A DNA stretch of 64,000 nucleotides. Source: HK1 sp965220535 (GTDB lineage Bacteria > Pseudomonadota > Gammaproteobacteria > HK1). Below are positions 1-8,951 of this stretch, piece after piece. The notes under the pieces were generated by a model, which saw nothing but the letters and a program-made list of their open reading frames with translations, was not told the origin of the DNA and made no database searches. The stretch spans positions 62,001-126,000 of the forward strand of contig OZ244833.1 of the NCBI GenBank assembly GCA_965220535.1, read 5' to 3'. Within the stretch, counting starts at the first letter, position 1. Every line of letters begins with the position of its first letter. A program made the position numbers and the translations under genes.

Positions 1-554
1 TCTTGCTTGCCGACCCCCTCGATCGAACCACCGCAAGCCTTGGGATTCAAGGAGCGATGGTGCAGATGATTTCGCATGGTTTCATCTCCGGTGCGCTCTT
101 TCTTTGTATCGGGGTTTTATACGATCGCTTGCACAGTCGCATGATCTCGGACTATGGCGGGGTGGCGCATCGGATGCCGGTATTCGCGGCGTTGGCGATG
201 GTCTTCGCGATGGCCAATTCCGGGCTCCCCGGCACCTCCGGTTTCGTGGGGGAGTTCATGGTGATCCTCGCCTCCTTCAAGGCCGGGATATGGATCGCCG
301 TTTTGGCGGCGATGACCTTGGTTTTAGGGGCCGCATATACCCTGTGGATGTACAAACGAGTCATCTACGGGGCGATAGCGAACGAGAAGATCGAAGCGCT
401 GACCGGCAGTACCCTGCGGGAGAATCTGATCCTTCTCGTATTGGCCTTGCTGGTGTTTCTCGTCGGTTTGTGGCCGGCGCCGCTGCTGGAGGTGATGGGG
501 CCGAGCGTCGATCACCTCATCGAATATATTTCGACATCGAAGATTCGAGCATGA
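1..554 (+). CDS. nuoM: NADH-quinone oxidoreductase subunit M, C-terminal part (cut by window start)
   Basis: About 183 residues of the C-terminal end are visible; the reading frame is open back to base 1, so the start lies outside the window. NuoM is one of the antiporter-like membrane subunits of respiratory complex I and helps translocate protons in the inner membrane. The fragment is strongly hydrophobic with four or five membrane segments. It contains the family-typical stretch with SHGF followed by ALFLCIGVLYDR and, further on, GLPGTSGFVGEF. It ends 46 bp before nuoN on the same strand, the normal gene order at the 3' end of nuo operons. The first in-frame TTG is not a real start. Confidence 0.93.
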   Translation, partial: LLADPLDRTTASLGIQGAMVQMISHGFISGALFLCIGVLYDRLHSRMISDYGGVAHRMPVFAALAMVFAMANSGLPGTSGFVGEFMVILASFKAGIWIAVLAAMTLVLGAAYTLWMYKRVIYGAIANEKIEALTGSTLRENLILLVLALLVFLVGLWPAPLLEVMGPSVDHLIEYISTSKIRA

Positions 555-600
555 GCATGGATACCGAGATCGACTCGATACCCTACGCAGGTATCGAACA

Positions 601-2055
601 ATGAACGCCGGCGACTCTCTATTGCTGTCGTCGATGCCGGCGCTTGCGGAATTTTTCCTGCTCGCCGCCGGTTGTACGATTTTGGTGATCGATGCCTTTC
701 TCGACAAGGGACGAGAGGCCATCACCTGTCGTCTTGCGCAGCTGGCTTTGGTGGCAACGCTGGCTCTGGTGATCGCGTTCTTTCCCGATGCCCGCACCAC
801 GGCCTTCGCCGGCAGTTTCATCAGCGATGCGATGGCCGGATTCCTCAAGATATTCATCTTGCTGATCGTTTTGATCGGGTCGTTCTATCTGCAGGCCTAT
901 CTCGATCAACGAGGGCAAGCCCGAGGGGAGTATTACGTATTGGTTCTTTTCGGCACGCTCGGGATGTCGGTGATGGTGTCGGCGGGGAGTTTTCTCACCC
1001 TTTATCTAGGCCTCGAACTGCTTTCCCTTTCGCTTTATGCGCTGGTCGCTCTTAACCGGGATTCGCCTCTTTCTTGCGAGGCCGCGATGAAGTATTTCGT
1101 GCTCGGGGCCTTGGCCTCGGGGATCCTCCTTTACGGGATTTCGATGATCTACGGCAGCACCGGGACGATCGATTTCGCCGGCGTGTCCGCGGCCATCGGC
1201 AGTTCCTCTTCGCCGCCGTTGACGGCCCTTCTCGGCTTGGTCTTCGTCGTGGTCGGTATCGCCTTCAAATTCGGGGCGGTTCCTTTTCACATGTGGGTGC
1301 CGGATGTTTACGAGGGCGCTCCGGCTCCGATCGCCATGTTGATCGCCACCGCCCCGAAACTCGCGGCCTTCGGTATGCTGGTGCGGGCCTTGGAAGACGG
1401 CTTGGCGTGGCTCTTTTCCGATTGGACGCAAATGTTGACCCTGATGGCGATCGCCTCGCTGGCCATCGGCAATGTGGTCGCCATCGCGCAGACGAATATG
1501 AAACGCCTGCTGGCGTATTCGGCGATCGCCCACGTCGGCTTCATCTTCATCGGATTTTTGCCCGGCACCACCGACGGCAAGGCGGCGTCGATGTTCTATG
1601 TCCTTAGTTATGCTCTGATGGCTCTGGGGGCCTTCGGCATGGTGATCTGGCTCGGGCGCAAGGAGGGCGTCGCCGAGGCGGATCGGATCGACGATCTCAA
1701 AGGGATCATCGAGCGCAATCCTTGGTTCGCGTTGATGATGTTGATCTTGATGCTGTCGATGGCCGGAGTCCCGCCTTTCGTCGGCTTTTGGGCGAAGTTG
1801 GCGGTGTTGAGCGCGGTGGTCGACGTCGGCATGACTTGGTTGGCGGTGGTGGCGGTGATCTTCTCCGTGGTCGGTCTGTTCTATTATTTGCGGGTGGTCG
1901 GGTTGATGTTTTTCCATGCCCCGGAATCCCCGGCACCGGTGACGGCGCCGAATGCGGTTCGATGGGTGCTCAGTCTCAATGCCTTGGCGGTCTTCGCCTT
2001 CGGCTTCTATCCGGAGTTTTTGATGGATCTTTGCGCCCGCGCCTTCGCTTTTTAA
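601..2055 (+). CDS. nuoN: NADH-quinone oxidoreductase subunit N
   Basis: A 484-residue, almost entirely hydrophobic protein of the length expected for NuoN, the last antiporter-like subunit of complex I in the inner membrane. About fourteen membrane segments can be drawn. Family motifs include GLELLSLSLYALV in the first third, a central KFGAVPFHMWVPDVYEGAP with the conserved lysine of the proton path, and KRLLAYSAIAHVGF. The ATG at 601 is the first in-frame start after the nuoM stop and gives a normal N-terminus; no strong Shine-Dalgarno sequence precedes it. The gene closes the nuo operon, and the next gene (carB) is convergent. Confidence 0.96.
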   Translation: MNAGDSLLLSSMPALAEFFLLAAGCTILVIDAFLDKGREAITCRLAQLALVATLALVIAFFPDARTTAFAGSFISDAMAGFLKIFILLIVLIGSFYLQAYLDQRGQARGEYYVLVLFGTLGMSVMVSAGSFLTLYLGLELLSLSLYALVALNRDSPLSCEAAMKYFVLGALASGILLYGISMIYGSTGTIDFAGVSAAIGSSSSPPLTALLGLVFVVVGIAFKFGAVPFHMWVPDVYEGAPAPIAMLIATAPKLAAFGMLVRALEDGLAWLFSDWTQMLTLMAIASLAIGNVVAIAQTNMKRLLAYSAIAHVGFIFIGFLPGTTDGKAASMFYVLSYALMALGAFGMVIWLGRKEGVAEADRIDDLKGIIERNPWFALMMLILMLSMAGVPPFVGFWAKLAVLSAVVDVGMTWLAVVAVIFSVVGLFYYLRVVGLMFFHAPESPAPVTAPNAVRWVLSLNALAVFAFGFYPEFLMDLCARAFAF

Positions 2056-2473
2056 AAATCCCTCGAGAGCGGGCGATAAAAGCGCTTTTCGAAAAAAGCG
2101 AGGGATCGGGCCCGGGGTCGGGATATACGGGGTCGGGATATAGGATCCGTCGAAGGAAGAAAAAGATTGGAGTAGGGGGGGCGGAAAAAAGCCGCCGACA
2201 CCGGCATCCCCCGATATCACCCCGGCGCTTCGCGCTCGACCGGGCGATATCGAGGCGCTATCGAGATTAATAAGACGATATCGACAAGTGATAAAAAGAC
2301 CGCCGGCCGATATCGGTCGGTTCGACGGAAAACCCCTCGGCTTTTCGACGGTCATGACTTGTCCGCGCTTCGCCAAGGATGAATATCGGCGGGCGGGTCT
2401 ATCGGATTGTCGGCCGACGACTATCGACGGCTTATCGGGTTCGACGCAGGCTTGGCGGCGATTCAAACGGGGC
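2056..2473. other. Intergenic spacer between convergent nuoN and carB
   Basis: This 418-bp gap between two converging genes holds no credible gene. It contains a 16-bp unit with GGGGTCGGGATATA repeated twice in tandem near 2114-2144, several palindromic CGATATCG-type words, and the candidate carB terminator listed separately. Short open frames here have no recognisable content. Confidence 0.6.
2293..2320 (-). terminator. Candidate intrinsic terminator downstream of carB
   Basis: Read on the minus strand, a GC-rich inverted repeat centred on CCGATATCGG is followed by CGGTC and then five T residues. It lies about 155 bp after the carB stop. The stem has one mismatch and a very short loop, so the call is tentative. 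Confidence 0.35.
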
Positions 2474-5400
2474 TTAGCCGGGGAACCACTCCTGTAAAGG
2501 AGTGACATCGAGTTCCTCCGCTTTCAAAGCCTCCATCGCCAGAACCAGCGCTTCCGCCCCGGCGATCGTCGTATAGTGGGGGACTCCCTCGGCCAAAGCC
2601 GATTGGCGTATCCCGATGCTGTCGGTAATGGCTCGCGCACCGCTCGTGGTATTGATGACGAGTTTCACCTCGCCGTTTCTGATGGTATCCATACAATCGG
2701 GGCGCCCTTCGTGCACCTTGTTGACTCCTTGCACGCTCAGGTCGGCCTTGCGCAGGGCGTCGGCGGTACCGTGAGTCGCCACCAAGTCGTAGCCGATCTT
2801 CGAAAGACGCTCGGCCAATCCGACCGCCCGATCTTTGTCTTCGTCTCGTACGGAGATGAACACCGTCCCTTCGGCGGGGATTTCGTTGCCGGCGGCGATC
2901 TGGGATTTGGCGAAGGCGCGGGCGAAACTCCGATCGATCCCCATCACTTCGCCGGTGGAGCGCATTTCCGGCCCGAGCAGCACGTCCACCCCGGGAAAAC
3001 GGGAGAAGGGGAAGACCGCTTCTTTGACCGAGACCGGATAGCCCACGGGCTTTTCGCCGACGGGGCGATCGCGAATCCCGGATAGGGCGCCGGGCGGCAA
3101 GTCGAAGGAGCGCAGGGGCACTCCGGCCATGACTTGAGAGGCGATCGATGCCACCGGCACCCCGGTCGCTTTGGCGACGAAGGGGACGGTACGGCTGGCT
3201 CGAGGGTTGACCTCGAGCACATAGATCTTGCGGTCGCAAACCGCGAATTGCACGTTCATCAGCCCCTTGACCCCCAAGGCCAAGGCGAGCCGTCGGGTTT
3301 GTTTTTCGATCTCGACGATCAACTCTTCCTCGAGCGACCATGGCGGAAGGGAGCAGGCGGAATCGCCGGAATGGACCCCGGCTTCCTCGACGTGCTCCAT
3401 CACCCCGGCCACGAAGACATCCTCGCCGTCGCAGATCGCGTCCACGTCGATTTCCACCGCGCTTTCGAGGAAGGCATCGAGCAGCACCGGCCCCGAGCCT
3501 GAAACCTGAACCGCATTAGAGATATATCTTCGAAGATGCGCTTCGTCGTGGACGATCTCCATCGCTCGTCCCCCGAGCACGTATGAAGGCCGGATGACCA
3601 AGGGATAGCCGATACGCTTTGCCGATTCCACGGCGTCCTCGCGGGAATGGGCGATGGCGTTTTCCGGCTGCAGCAGCCGGAGTTCGTGCAACAGGGCTTG
3701 GAAGCGCTCCCGATCTTCGGCGCGGTCGATGGCGTCGGCCGGGGTGCCCAAGATCGGGATTCCGGCGCGAACGAGATCGTGCGCCAGTTTGAGCGGGGTT
3801 TGGCCGCCGAGCTGAACGATCACCCCGGCCAATACCCCCCGGCGTTGTTCGGTTCGGATCAATGCAATCACGTCTTCGGGGGTCAAGGGCTCGAAATAGA
3901 GGCGATCCGAGGTATCGAAATCGGTGGAAACGGTTTCCGGATTGCAGTTGACCATGATGGTTTCCCATCCCGCCTCGCGCAACGACAAGGAGGCATGGAC
4001 ACAGCAATAGTCGAATTCGATCCCTTGGCCGATACGATTGGGGCCGCCCCCGAGGATCACGATCTTGTTGCGATCCGAGGGCTCCGATTCGCATTCCCCG
4101 CCATGCTCGAACGAACCGTATAGATAAGGAGTGCGAGAGGGAAATTCCGCGGCGCAGGTATCGACGCGCCGGTATATCGGCGCAACCCCGAGGGCGTGAC
4201 GCCTGCGCGCCACTTCCTCTTCGTCGAGGCCGCCAAGGCTCGCAAGGCGGGCATCGGAAAAGCCCATGCGCTTGATGGCACCGAAGCGGTAGGGATCTTC
4301 CGGCAGACCGTTTTTGCGTACCTCCTCCTCGGCCTCCACCAATTCCCGGATGCGCTCCAAGAACCAAGGATCGTAATGACTGACGGCGTGGATCGATTTG
4401 ACGCAGGCTCCGGCGCGAAAAGCCTGGGCCACCAATAAGAGGCGATCCGGTCGCGTTTTTGCCAAGGCGGCGAGGATCCCTTCGCGATCGTCGGGACCGT
4501 TGGCTTCGTCGGGCACCGTTTCGTCGAAGCCGTCCAAGCCGATCTCCATCGAGCGCAGGGCTTTTTGCATCGATTCGAGGAAGTTGCCCCCCATCGACAT
4601 CGCCTCGCCGACGGATTTCATCGAGGTCGTGAGACTGGAATCGGCGGCCGCGAATTTCTCGAAGGTGAAACGCGGTATTTTGGTCACGACATAGTCGATG
4701 GTCGGCTCGAAGGAAGCGGGGGTGATACCGGTGATATCGTTATCGAGTTCGTCGAGGCGATAGCCGATGGCAAGGCGCGCCGCCACCTTGGCGATGGGGA
4801 AGCCCGTCGCTTTGGAGGCGAGGGCGGAAGAGCGCGAGACCCGGGGGTTCATTTCGATGATCACCTGCCGACCGTCGGCGGGATCGACCGCGAATTGCAC
4901 GTTGGAGCCGCCGGTATCCACCCCGATCTCGCGCAAGACCGCGATCGACGCCTCGCGCATGCGCTGGTATTCCTTGTCGGTCAGGGTGAGGGCGGGAGCG
5001 ACGGTGATCGAATCGCCGGTATGCACCCCCATCGGGTCCACGTTTTCGATGGAACACACGATGATGCAGTTGTCGACGCGATCGCGGACGACCTCCATCT
5101 CGTATTCTTTCCAGCCGAGCAAGGATTCCTCGATCAACACCTCTCCGGTCGGGGAGGCGCTGATACCCCTTAGGACGATTTCCTCGAACTCCGCCCGATT
5201 CCAAGCGATCCCGCCACCGGTTCCCCCCAAGGTGAAAGAGGGGCGGATGATCGCGGGCAAGCCGACGAAATCGAGGGCTTCCATCGCGCCGGCCAGGGAG
5301 TTCTCGAGTCGGCTGCGGGGGCTTTCCAAGCCGATCCGATCCATCGCCGCGCGGAAGAGCTGACGATCCTCGGCCTTCGCGATGGATTCCCCTCGCGCTC

Positions 5401-5749
5401 CGATCAGCTCCACACCGTGCTCCGCCAAAGCCCCTTCGCGATCGAGATCCAGCGCGACGTTGAGGGCGGTCTGGCCCCCCATCGTCGGCAGGAGAGCATC
5501 CGGACGTTCGCGCTCGATGACCCGACGCACCATCTGCGGCGTGATCGGCTCTACGTAAGTGACATGAGCCGTTTCCGGATCGGTCATGATCGTGGCGGGG
5601 TTGGAGTTGATCAGGATGACCCGATAACCCTCCTCGCGCAACGCCTTGCAGGCTTGGGTGCCGGAATAATCGAATTCGCAGGCCTGCCCGATCATGATCG
5701 GGCCGGCGCCGATAACCAAAATGGATTCGAGATCGTCGCGAGCGGGCAT
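2474..5749 (-). CDS. carB: Carbamoyl-phosphate synthase large subunit
   Basis: The large subunit of carbamoyl-phosphate synthase makes carbamoyl phosphate from ammonia, bicarbonate and two ATP in the cytoplasm, feeding arginine and pyrimidine synthesis. From the ATG at 5749 the product is 1,091 residues, slightly longer than the roughly 1,073 of E. coli CarB. The two homologous ATP-grasp halves are plain: GAGPIMIGQACEFDYSGTQA opens the first, and GGGPNRIGQGIEFDYCC opens the second near residue 568. An MGS-like allosteric domain with ATHGTADAL lies in the last 140 residues. The start codon overlaps the carA stop by one base (TGATG), so the two are translationally coupled. A TTG one codon upstream is in frame, but the ATG is the likelier start. 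Confidence 0.97.
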   Translation of the reverse strand: MPARDDLESILVIGAGPIMIGQACEFDYSGTQACKALREEGYRVILINSNPATIMTDPETAHVTYVEPITPQMVRRVIERERPDALLPTMGGQTALNVALDLDREGALAEHGVELIGARGESIAKAEDRQLFRAAMDRIGLESPRSRLENSLAGAMEALDFVGLPAIIRPSFTLGGTGGGIAWNRAEFEEIVLRGISASPTGEVLIEESLLGWKEYEMEVVRDRVDNCIIVCSIENVDPMGVHTGDSITVAPALTLTDKEYQRMREASIAVLREIGVDTGGSNVQFAVDPADGRQVIIEMNPRVSRSSALASKATGFPIAKVAARLAIGYRLDELDNDITGITPASFEPTIDYVVTKIPRFTFEKFAAADSSLTTSMKSVGEAMSMGGNFLESMQKALRSMEIGLDGFDETVPDEANGPDDREGILAALAKTRPDRLLLVAQAFRAGACVKSIHAVSHYDPWFLERIRELVEAEEEVRKNGLPEDPYRFGAIKRMGFSDARLASLGGLDEEEVARRRHALGVAPIYRRVDTCAAEFPSRTPYLYGSFEHGGECESEPSDRNKIVILGGGPNRIGQGIEFDYCCVHASLSLREAGWETIMVNCNPETVSTDFDTSDRLYFEPLTPEDVIALIRTEQRRGVLAGVIVQLGGQTPLKLAHDLVRAGIPILGTPADAIDRAEDRERFQALLHELRLLQPENAIAHSREDAVESAKRIGYPLVIRPSYVLGGRAMEIVHDEAHLRRYISNAVQVSGSGPVLLDAFLESAVEIDVDAICDGEDVFVAGVMEHVEEAGVHSGDSACSLPPWSLEEELIVEIEKQTRRLALALGVKGLMNVQFAVCDRKIYVLEVNPRASRTVPFVAKATGVPVASIASQVMAGVPLRSFDLPPGALSGIRDRPVGEKPVGYPVSVKEAVFPFSRFPGVDVLLGPEMRSTGEVMGIDRSFARAFAKSQIAAGNEIPAEGTVFISVRDEDKDRAVGLAERLSKIGYDLVATHGTADALRKADLSVQGVNKVHEGRPDCMDTIRNGEVKLVINTTSGARAITDSIGIRQSALAEGVPHYTTIAGAEALVLAMEALKAEELDVTPLQEWFPG

Positions 5750-6942
5750 CAATCTTTCCGGGACGAGCGGGCCTCGTCGATGGCATCGACAAAACGCCGG
5801 AAGAGGTGGTGGCTATCGTGGGGACCGGGCGATGCTTCCGGATGGTGTTGCACGGAAAAAATCGGACGACCTTCTACCCGCAGGCCTTCGTTGCTGCCGT
5901 CGAAGAGCGAGACGTGGGTTTGGATCACTCCCGAGGGGAGGCTGTCGGGATCGACCTCGAAACCGTGATTCTGGCTGGTGATCTCGATGCGACCGGTTTC
6001 GATATCCTTGACCGGATGATTCGCTCCCCGATGTCCGTGGTGCATTTTTCGGGTGCGGGCTCCCAAGGCCAAGGCCAGCATCTGATGCCCCAAGCAGATG
6101 CCGAAGACGGGCAGATCGCTTTCGAGGGTTCGGCGCAAGGCGGGGACGGCGTAGTCGGCGGTCGCCGCCGGATCCCCGGGGCCGTTGGAGAGAAAAATTC
6201 CGTCGGGGCGAAGCGCGAGGATATCGTCCGCCGTCGAATTCGCGGGGACGACCGTCACTCGACAACCCAAGCCGGCAAGGCAGCGCAGGATATTGTGTTT
6301 GGCGCCGTAGTCCAGGGCCACGACATGCCGTTTCGGGGATTCGATTTCTCCGTAGCCGCTCTCGGGATTCCAAGTGCTTTGGCTCCAAGGAAATCGTTCG
6401 CGAGCGCTTACCTTGCCCGCCAAATCCATCCCTTTCAGGCCGGGCCATGCGCGGGCCTTTTCGTGCAGCGCCTCGAGGTCGATTTCGGAGCCCTTCGCGG
6501 CGTGGCTCATCGCGCAGGCGATCGCCCCTCGGTCGCGCAGCCGGCGCACCAGCTGCCGGGTGTCGATATCGGTGATCGCCACCAAATCGTGCTTGACCAG
6601 CCAGTCGTGAAAATGACCTTGCGAACGCCAGTTGGAGGGTTCGGTAATCGATGTGCGCAATACGCAACCCTTCGCCACCGGTTTGCCGGTTTCGTTATCC
6701 TCGAGGTTGAAACCGGTATTGCCGATATGGGGAAAGGTGAAGGTAATGATCTGACCGGCGTAGGAGGGGTCGCTCAACACTTCCTGATAGCCGGTCATCG
6801 AGGTGTTGAAGCATAGTTCGCCGACGACCGTTCCCGTCGCCCCGGCACCGTGCCCCCTAAACGATGTGCCGTCGGCCAGCACCAAAGCGGCATCGGTGCC
6901 CGCCGGGGGCTTCGATGCGGATGGAGGAGGGGCTTCGCTCAT
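5749..6942 (-). CDS. carA: Carbamoyl-phosphate synthase small (glutamine amidotransferase) subunit
   Basis: A 397-residue glutamine amidotransferase subunit that hydrolyses glutamine and passes ammonia to CarB. The N-terminal CPSase small-chain domain (about 15-150, with CFNTSMTGYQEVLSDPSY) is followed by a class I glutaminase domain (about 205-390). The nucleophile Cys283 sits in GICLGHQML, and the His367/Glu369 pair in HHPEA completes the triad. The N-terminus is about 15 residues longer than that of E. coli CarA and Pro/Ala rich. It is the first gene of a carAB operon. No clear Shine-Dalgarno sequence precedes the ATG. A 430-bp upstream spacer probably carries the promoter, but no ArgR or PurR box could be identified with confidence. 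Confidence 0.97.
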   Translation of the reverse strand: MSEAPPPSASKPPAGTDAALVLADGTSFRGHGAGATGTVVGELCFNTSMTGYQEVLSDPSYAGQIITFTFPHIGNTGFNLEDNETGKPVAKGCVLRTSITEPSNWRSQGHFHDWLVKHDLVAITDIDTRQLVRRLRDRGAIACAMSHAAKGSEIDLEALHEKARAWPGLKGMDLAGKVSARERFPWSQSTWNPESGYGEIESPKRHVVALDYGAKHNILRCLAGLGCRVTVVPANSTADDILALRPDGIFLSNGPGDPAATADYAVPALRRTLESDLPVFGICLGHQMLALALGARTRKMHHGHRGANHPVKDIETGRIEITSQNHGFEVDPDSLPSGVIQTHVSLFDGSNEGLRVEGRPIFSVQHHPEASPGPHDSHHLFRRFVDAIDEARSSRKD

Positions 6943-7372
6943 AACGATATTGTCGTTTCGATCATGTTTTGTCGGTGAAATCGATTATGCGGCGTTCACT
7001 ACCATCGACGGATTTCAAAAAGCCCGGAGATCGATGGCATTTGATCAATCAGTACCTGATCGACATCTCGTTGTCAAGACCCGATCCGAGGGCGCGGCGA
7101 TGCTCGAAAGCGAAGGAGTCGGAGGCCATTTTTTCATCGATTTTTCATCGCTTTTTCATCGATTCGCGGATCCGATATCGCCTTCGCACTATACCCTAAT
7201 TTCGCATCCCTTATTGTCTACGGATCACCCTCGACGGGTCGTGACGATTCGCGCTCCCCGTCGCCCTTGCGCTCGGAGTTTTTCGCAAGCGGTGCCGGGG
7301 GATATCTCGATTCGAGGCCGCGGCCGTCTTTGGATATCAAGTCGGATACGAAGTTGGATATCAAGTTGGATA
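6943..7372. other. Spacer upstream of carA and downstream of psd
   Basis: This 430-bp spacer between two minus-strand genes should contain the carAB promoter, but I cannot place a convincing -35/-10 pair. It does contain two short tandem repeats, listed separately (7130-7161 and 7331-7378). No open frame in it resembles a known protein. Confidence 0.5.
7130..7161. repeat. Three direct repeats of TTTTTCATCG at 11-bp spacing
   Basis: TTTTTCATCG occurs at 7130-7139, 7141-7150 and 7152-7161, each separated by one base. The spacing is close to one helical turn, so a bound protein would contact one face. It lies about 190-220 bp upstream of carA. Whether it is regulatory or just slippage is unknown. 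Confidence 0.8.
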
Positions 7373-7378
7373 TCAAGG
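7331..7378. repeat. Four tandem copies of a 12-bp unit overlapping the psd stop codon
   Basis: The unit TGGATATCAAGT is present at 7331-7342, 7355-7366 and, with one change, 7367-7378. A diverged copy with three changes is at 7343-7354. The last copy runs across the psd stop codon (7373-7375), so the end of psd lies in the repeat. Confidence 0.85.
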
Positions 7379-8362
7379 GGGCAAGACCTCGCCGATACGG
7401 CGGCCGATACGCACCCTCGCTCCGGCCTTGAATGTCGGGTGCCGGGCCTCGCCGGCGTCGGGGGCGTCGGTCGCGGGGTTCGCAGGCGGTCCCGTCAGCC
7501 AGCGCACGCGCTCGTTCCCGAGCGCCATCACCACCATCGAGCCCATATTGAAGCGACCCATTTCCCGGCCCTGCTCGATGACGATCGGGGATTCGCCGCT
7601 CGATATTCGATCGTATGACTTGAGCAAAGGCCGACGCCTCGTCGAGGGGTTGACCACCCCGCACCACCTTTGCTCGATACAGCCGACGAACAGAGCGCCG
7701 ACCAATACCATCGCCAACGGACCGATCTCGGTATCGAAAAAAGAGATCACCCGCTCGTTGCGGGCGAAGACGCCGTCGATGGCGCCGCGGGCGCAAGGGT
7801 CGACGCTGAACAGGCTCCCGGGTACGTGCACCATCGCCCGCAGCCGGCCGGTGATGGGCATGTGGATACGATGATAATCCCGGGGCGATAGATAGAAGGT
7901 GGCAAAATGCCCGCGCTCGAAGGCGCGCCGGTCGAATTTCCCCGCAAGTTCGGCGAGATCCTCGACATCCCCGTCGATATCGTCGGATATCGCTTCTCGG
8001 CGGTTCGCCCCGTCGAAATACCCCCCTCCGAAAAGATCCGACAAAGAGAAGCGATGGCCCTTGGCTCGGACGATGCTGCCGGCTTGAATGACCCCGCTTT
8101 CCAAGACCGTGCCGTCCACCGGCGAGACGATGCCGCCCGGGCCATGGTCAACGGGTCTGACGCCGGCCGCCAAGGCCCGCGTGAAAAAGGCGTTGAAATG
8201 CGGATAAGCGCTCGGCAGAGGCTGCTCGGCGATGCTCATATCCACCTCGTAGCGGCGGATAAACCATCGGATTTGCCGGTTCTTCCAAGGGCCGAAGCGA
8301 ATTCGCGTCGCTCGCAGCATCAATCGGGAGAGCAAGCGCTGCGCGTAAAAGTGTCGGATCAT
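7373..8362 (-). CDS. psd: Phosphatidylserine decarboxylase proenzyme
   Basis: Type I phosphatidylserine decarboxylase makes phosphatidylethanolamine at the inner membrane. It matures by autocleavage, creating a pyruvoyl group. From the ATG at 8362 it is 329 residues. The catalytic Asp83 (in SPVDG), His164 (in LSPRDYHRIHMP) and cleavage Ser275 can be placed. The cleavage motif reads MGSM, where most bacterial enzymes have LGST. Compared with E. coli Psd there is an extra acidic stretch of about 25 residues around 118-148. The frame is open a further 29 codons to a TTG at 8449, but that extension is very basic, would almost abut tRNA-Arg, and has no equivalent in the family, so I prefer the ATG. 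Confidence 0.93.
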   Translation of the reverse strand: MIRHFYAQRLLSRLMLRATRIRFGPWKNRQIRWFIRRYEVDMSIAEQPLPSAYPHFNAFFTRALAAGVRPVDHGPGGIVSPVDGTVLESGVIQAGSIVRAKGHRFSLSDLFGGGYFDGANRREAISDDIDGDVEDLAELAGKFDRRAFERGHFATFYLSPRDYHRIHMPITGRLRAMVHVPGSLFSVDPCARGAIDGVFARNERVISFFDTEIGPLAMVLVGALFVGCIEQRWCGVVNPSTRRRPLLKSYDRISSGESPIVIEQGREMGRFNMGSMVVMALGNERVRWLTGPPANPATDAPDAGEARHPTFKAGARVRIGRRIGEVLPP

Positions 8363-8461
8363 GCGGGGCGTGGCGAATCGTCGAATGTCGGAAGATCGTC
8401 GGGGATGCAAACGGCGGGGGATCGATCGAGGTCGGTAGGGATCGTGCAAGGGGGCGGGGCT

Positions 8462-8538
8462 TGGCGCCCCGGACAGGATTCGAACCTGTGACCTTCCACT
8501 TAGGAGGCGGACGCTCTATCCATCTGAGCTACCGGGGC
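8462..8538 (-). tRNA. tRNA-Arg(CCU)
   Basis: On the minus strand the 77-nt sequence folds as a full cloverleaf. The acceptor GCCCCGG pairs with CCGGGGC, the anticodon loop is CTCCTAA (anticodon CCT), the T-loop is TTCGAAT, and CCA is encoded at 8462-8464. It decodes AGG. It lies about 100 bp downstream of tRNA-Ala on the same strand and probably shares its promoter. Confidence 0.95.
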
Positions 8539-8642
8539 TCGGATTCTCGCTCGATATCGGACGGGTTTTTCGACTCGCTCGGGGAAAAGCGCGCCGTTTT
8601 TCTATCGGGACAAACATCGATCAGCGCACTATCGATGGACTT

Positions 8643-8718
8643 TGGTGGAGCCGATGGGGATCGAACCCACGACCTCAGCATTGCGAACGCTGCGCTCTCC
8701 CAGCTGAGCTACGGCCCC
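8643..8718 (-). tRNA. tRNA-Ala(CGC)
   Basis: A 76-nt minus-strand cloverleaf with anticodon loop TTCGCAA (anticodon CGC), T-loop TTCGATC and encoded CCA at 8643-8645. The acceptor stem GGGGCCG/CGGCTCC has the G3-U70 wobble pair that defines alanine tRNA. It is the first gene of a two-tRNA unit with tRNA-Arg(CCU). Confidence 0.95.
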
Positions 8719-8744
8719 GAAAAAACGACGGAACGACAAAGGGA

Positions 8745-8772
8745 AGTGTACTCCTTTAAAAGCGGATGTAAA
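8745..8772 (-). promoter_or_regulatory. Promoter for tRNA-Ala and tRNA-Arg
   Basis: Read on the minus strand, a -35 box TTTACA (8767-8772) and a -10 box TACACT (8745-8750) are separated by 16 bp. The -10 box ends 26 bp before the tRNA-Ala gene, a plausible distance. The -35 box lies inside a short 12-bp direct repeat containing GTAAAAACGGA. Confidence 0.55.
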
Positions 8773-8908
8773 AACGGACGTAAAAACGGATACGCCGAGA
8801 TCGAGCGGCGAAGGCCTAAGATCCTTGCGAGCGATCGTGCCCGCTTTTTCGCCCGCTCGTCATGATCCCGAGGCGCCGGCGGATTTTTAACATGGTAATC
8901 TTTCACCT

Positions 8909-8936
8909 TTTGACACACCTTTGACGCATTTTTGAC
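8909..8936 (+). promoter_or_regulatory. Three TTTGAC words at 11-bp spacing upstream of the molybdenum hydroxylase operon
   Basis: TTTGAC occurs at 8909-8914, 8920-8925 and 8931-8936, exactly 11 bp apart, ending just before the ribosome-binding site GAGGAGAG of the first gene (start 8952). It may be a phased operator for a regulator of this operon. It could equally be a degenerate tandem repeat like those in other spacers here. Confidence 0.4.
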
Positions 8937-8951
8937 CGAGGAGAGATTTTC

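Noticed and set aside
2056..2110. Possible intrinsic terminator after nuoN (GCGCTTTT/AAAAAAGCG inverted repeat)
   Set aside because: A hairpin can form, but the stem is weak and no T-run follows on the plus strand, so it is not reported as a feature.
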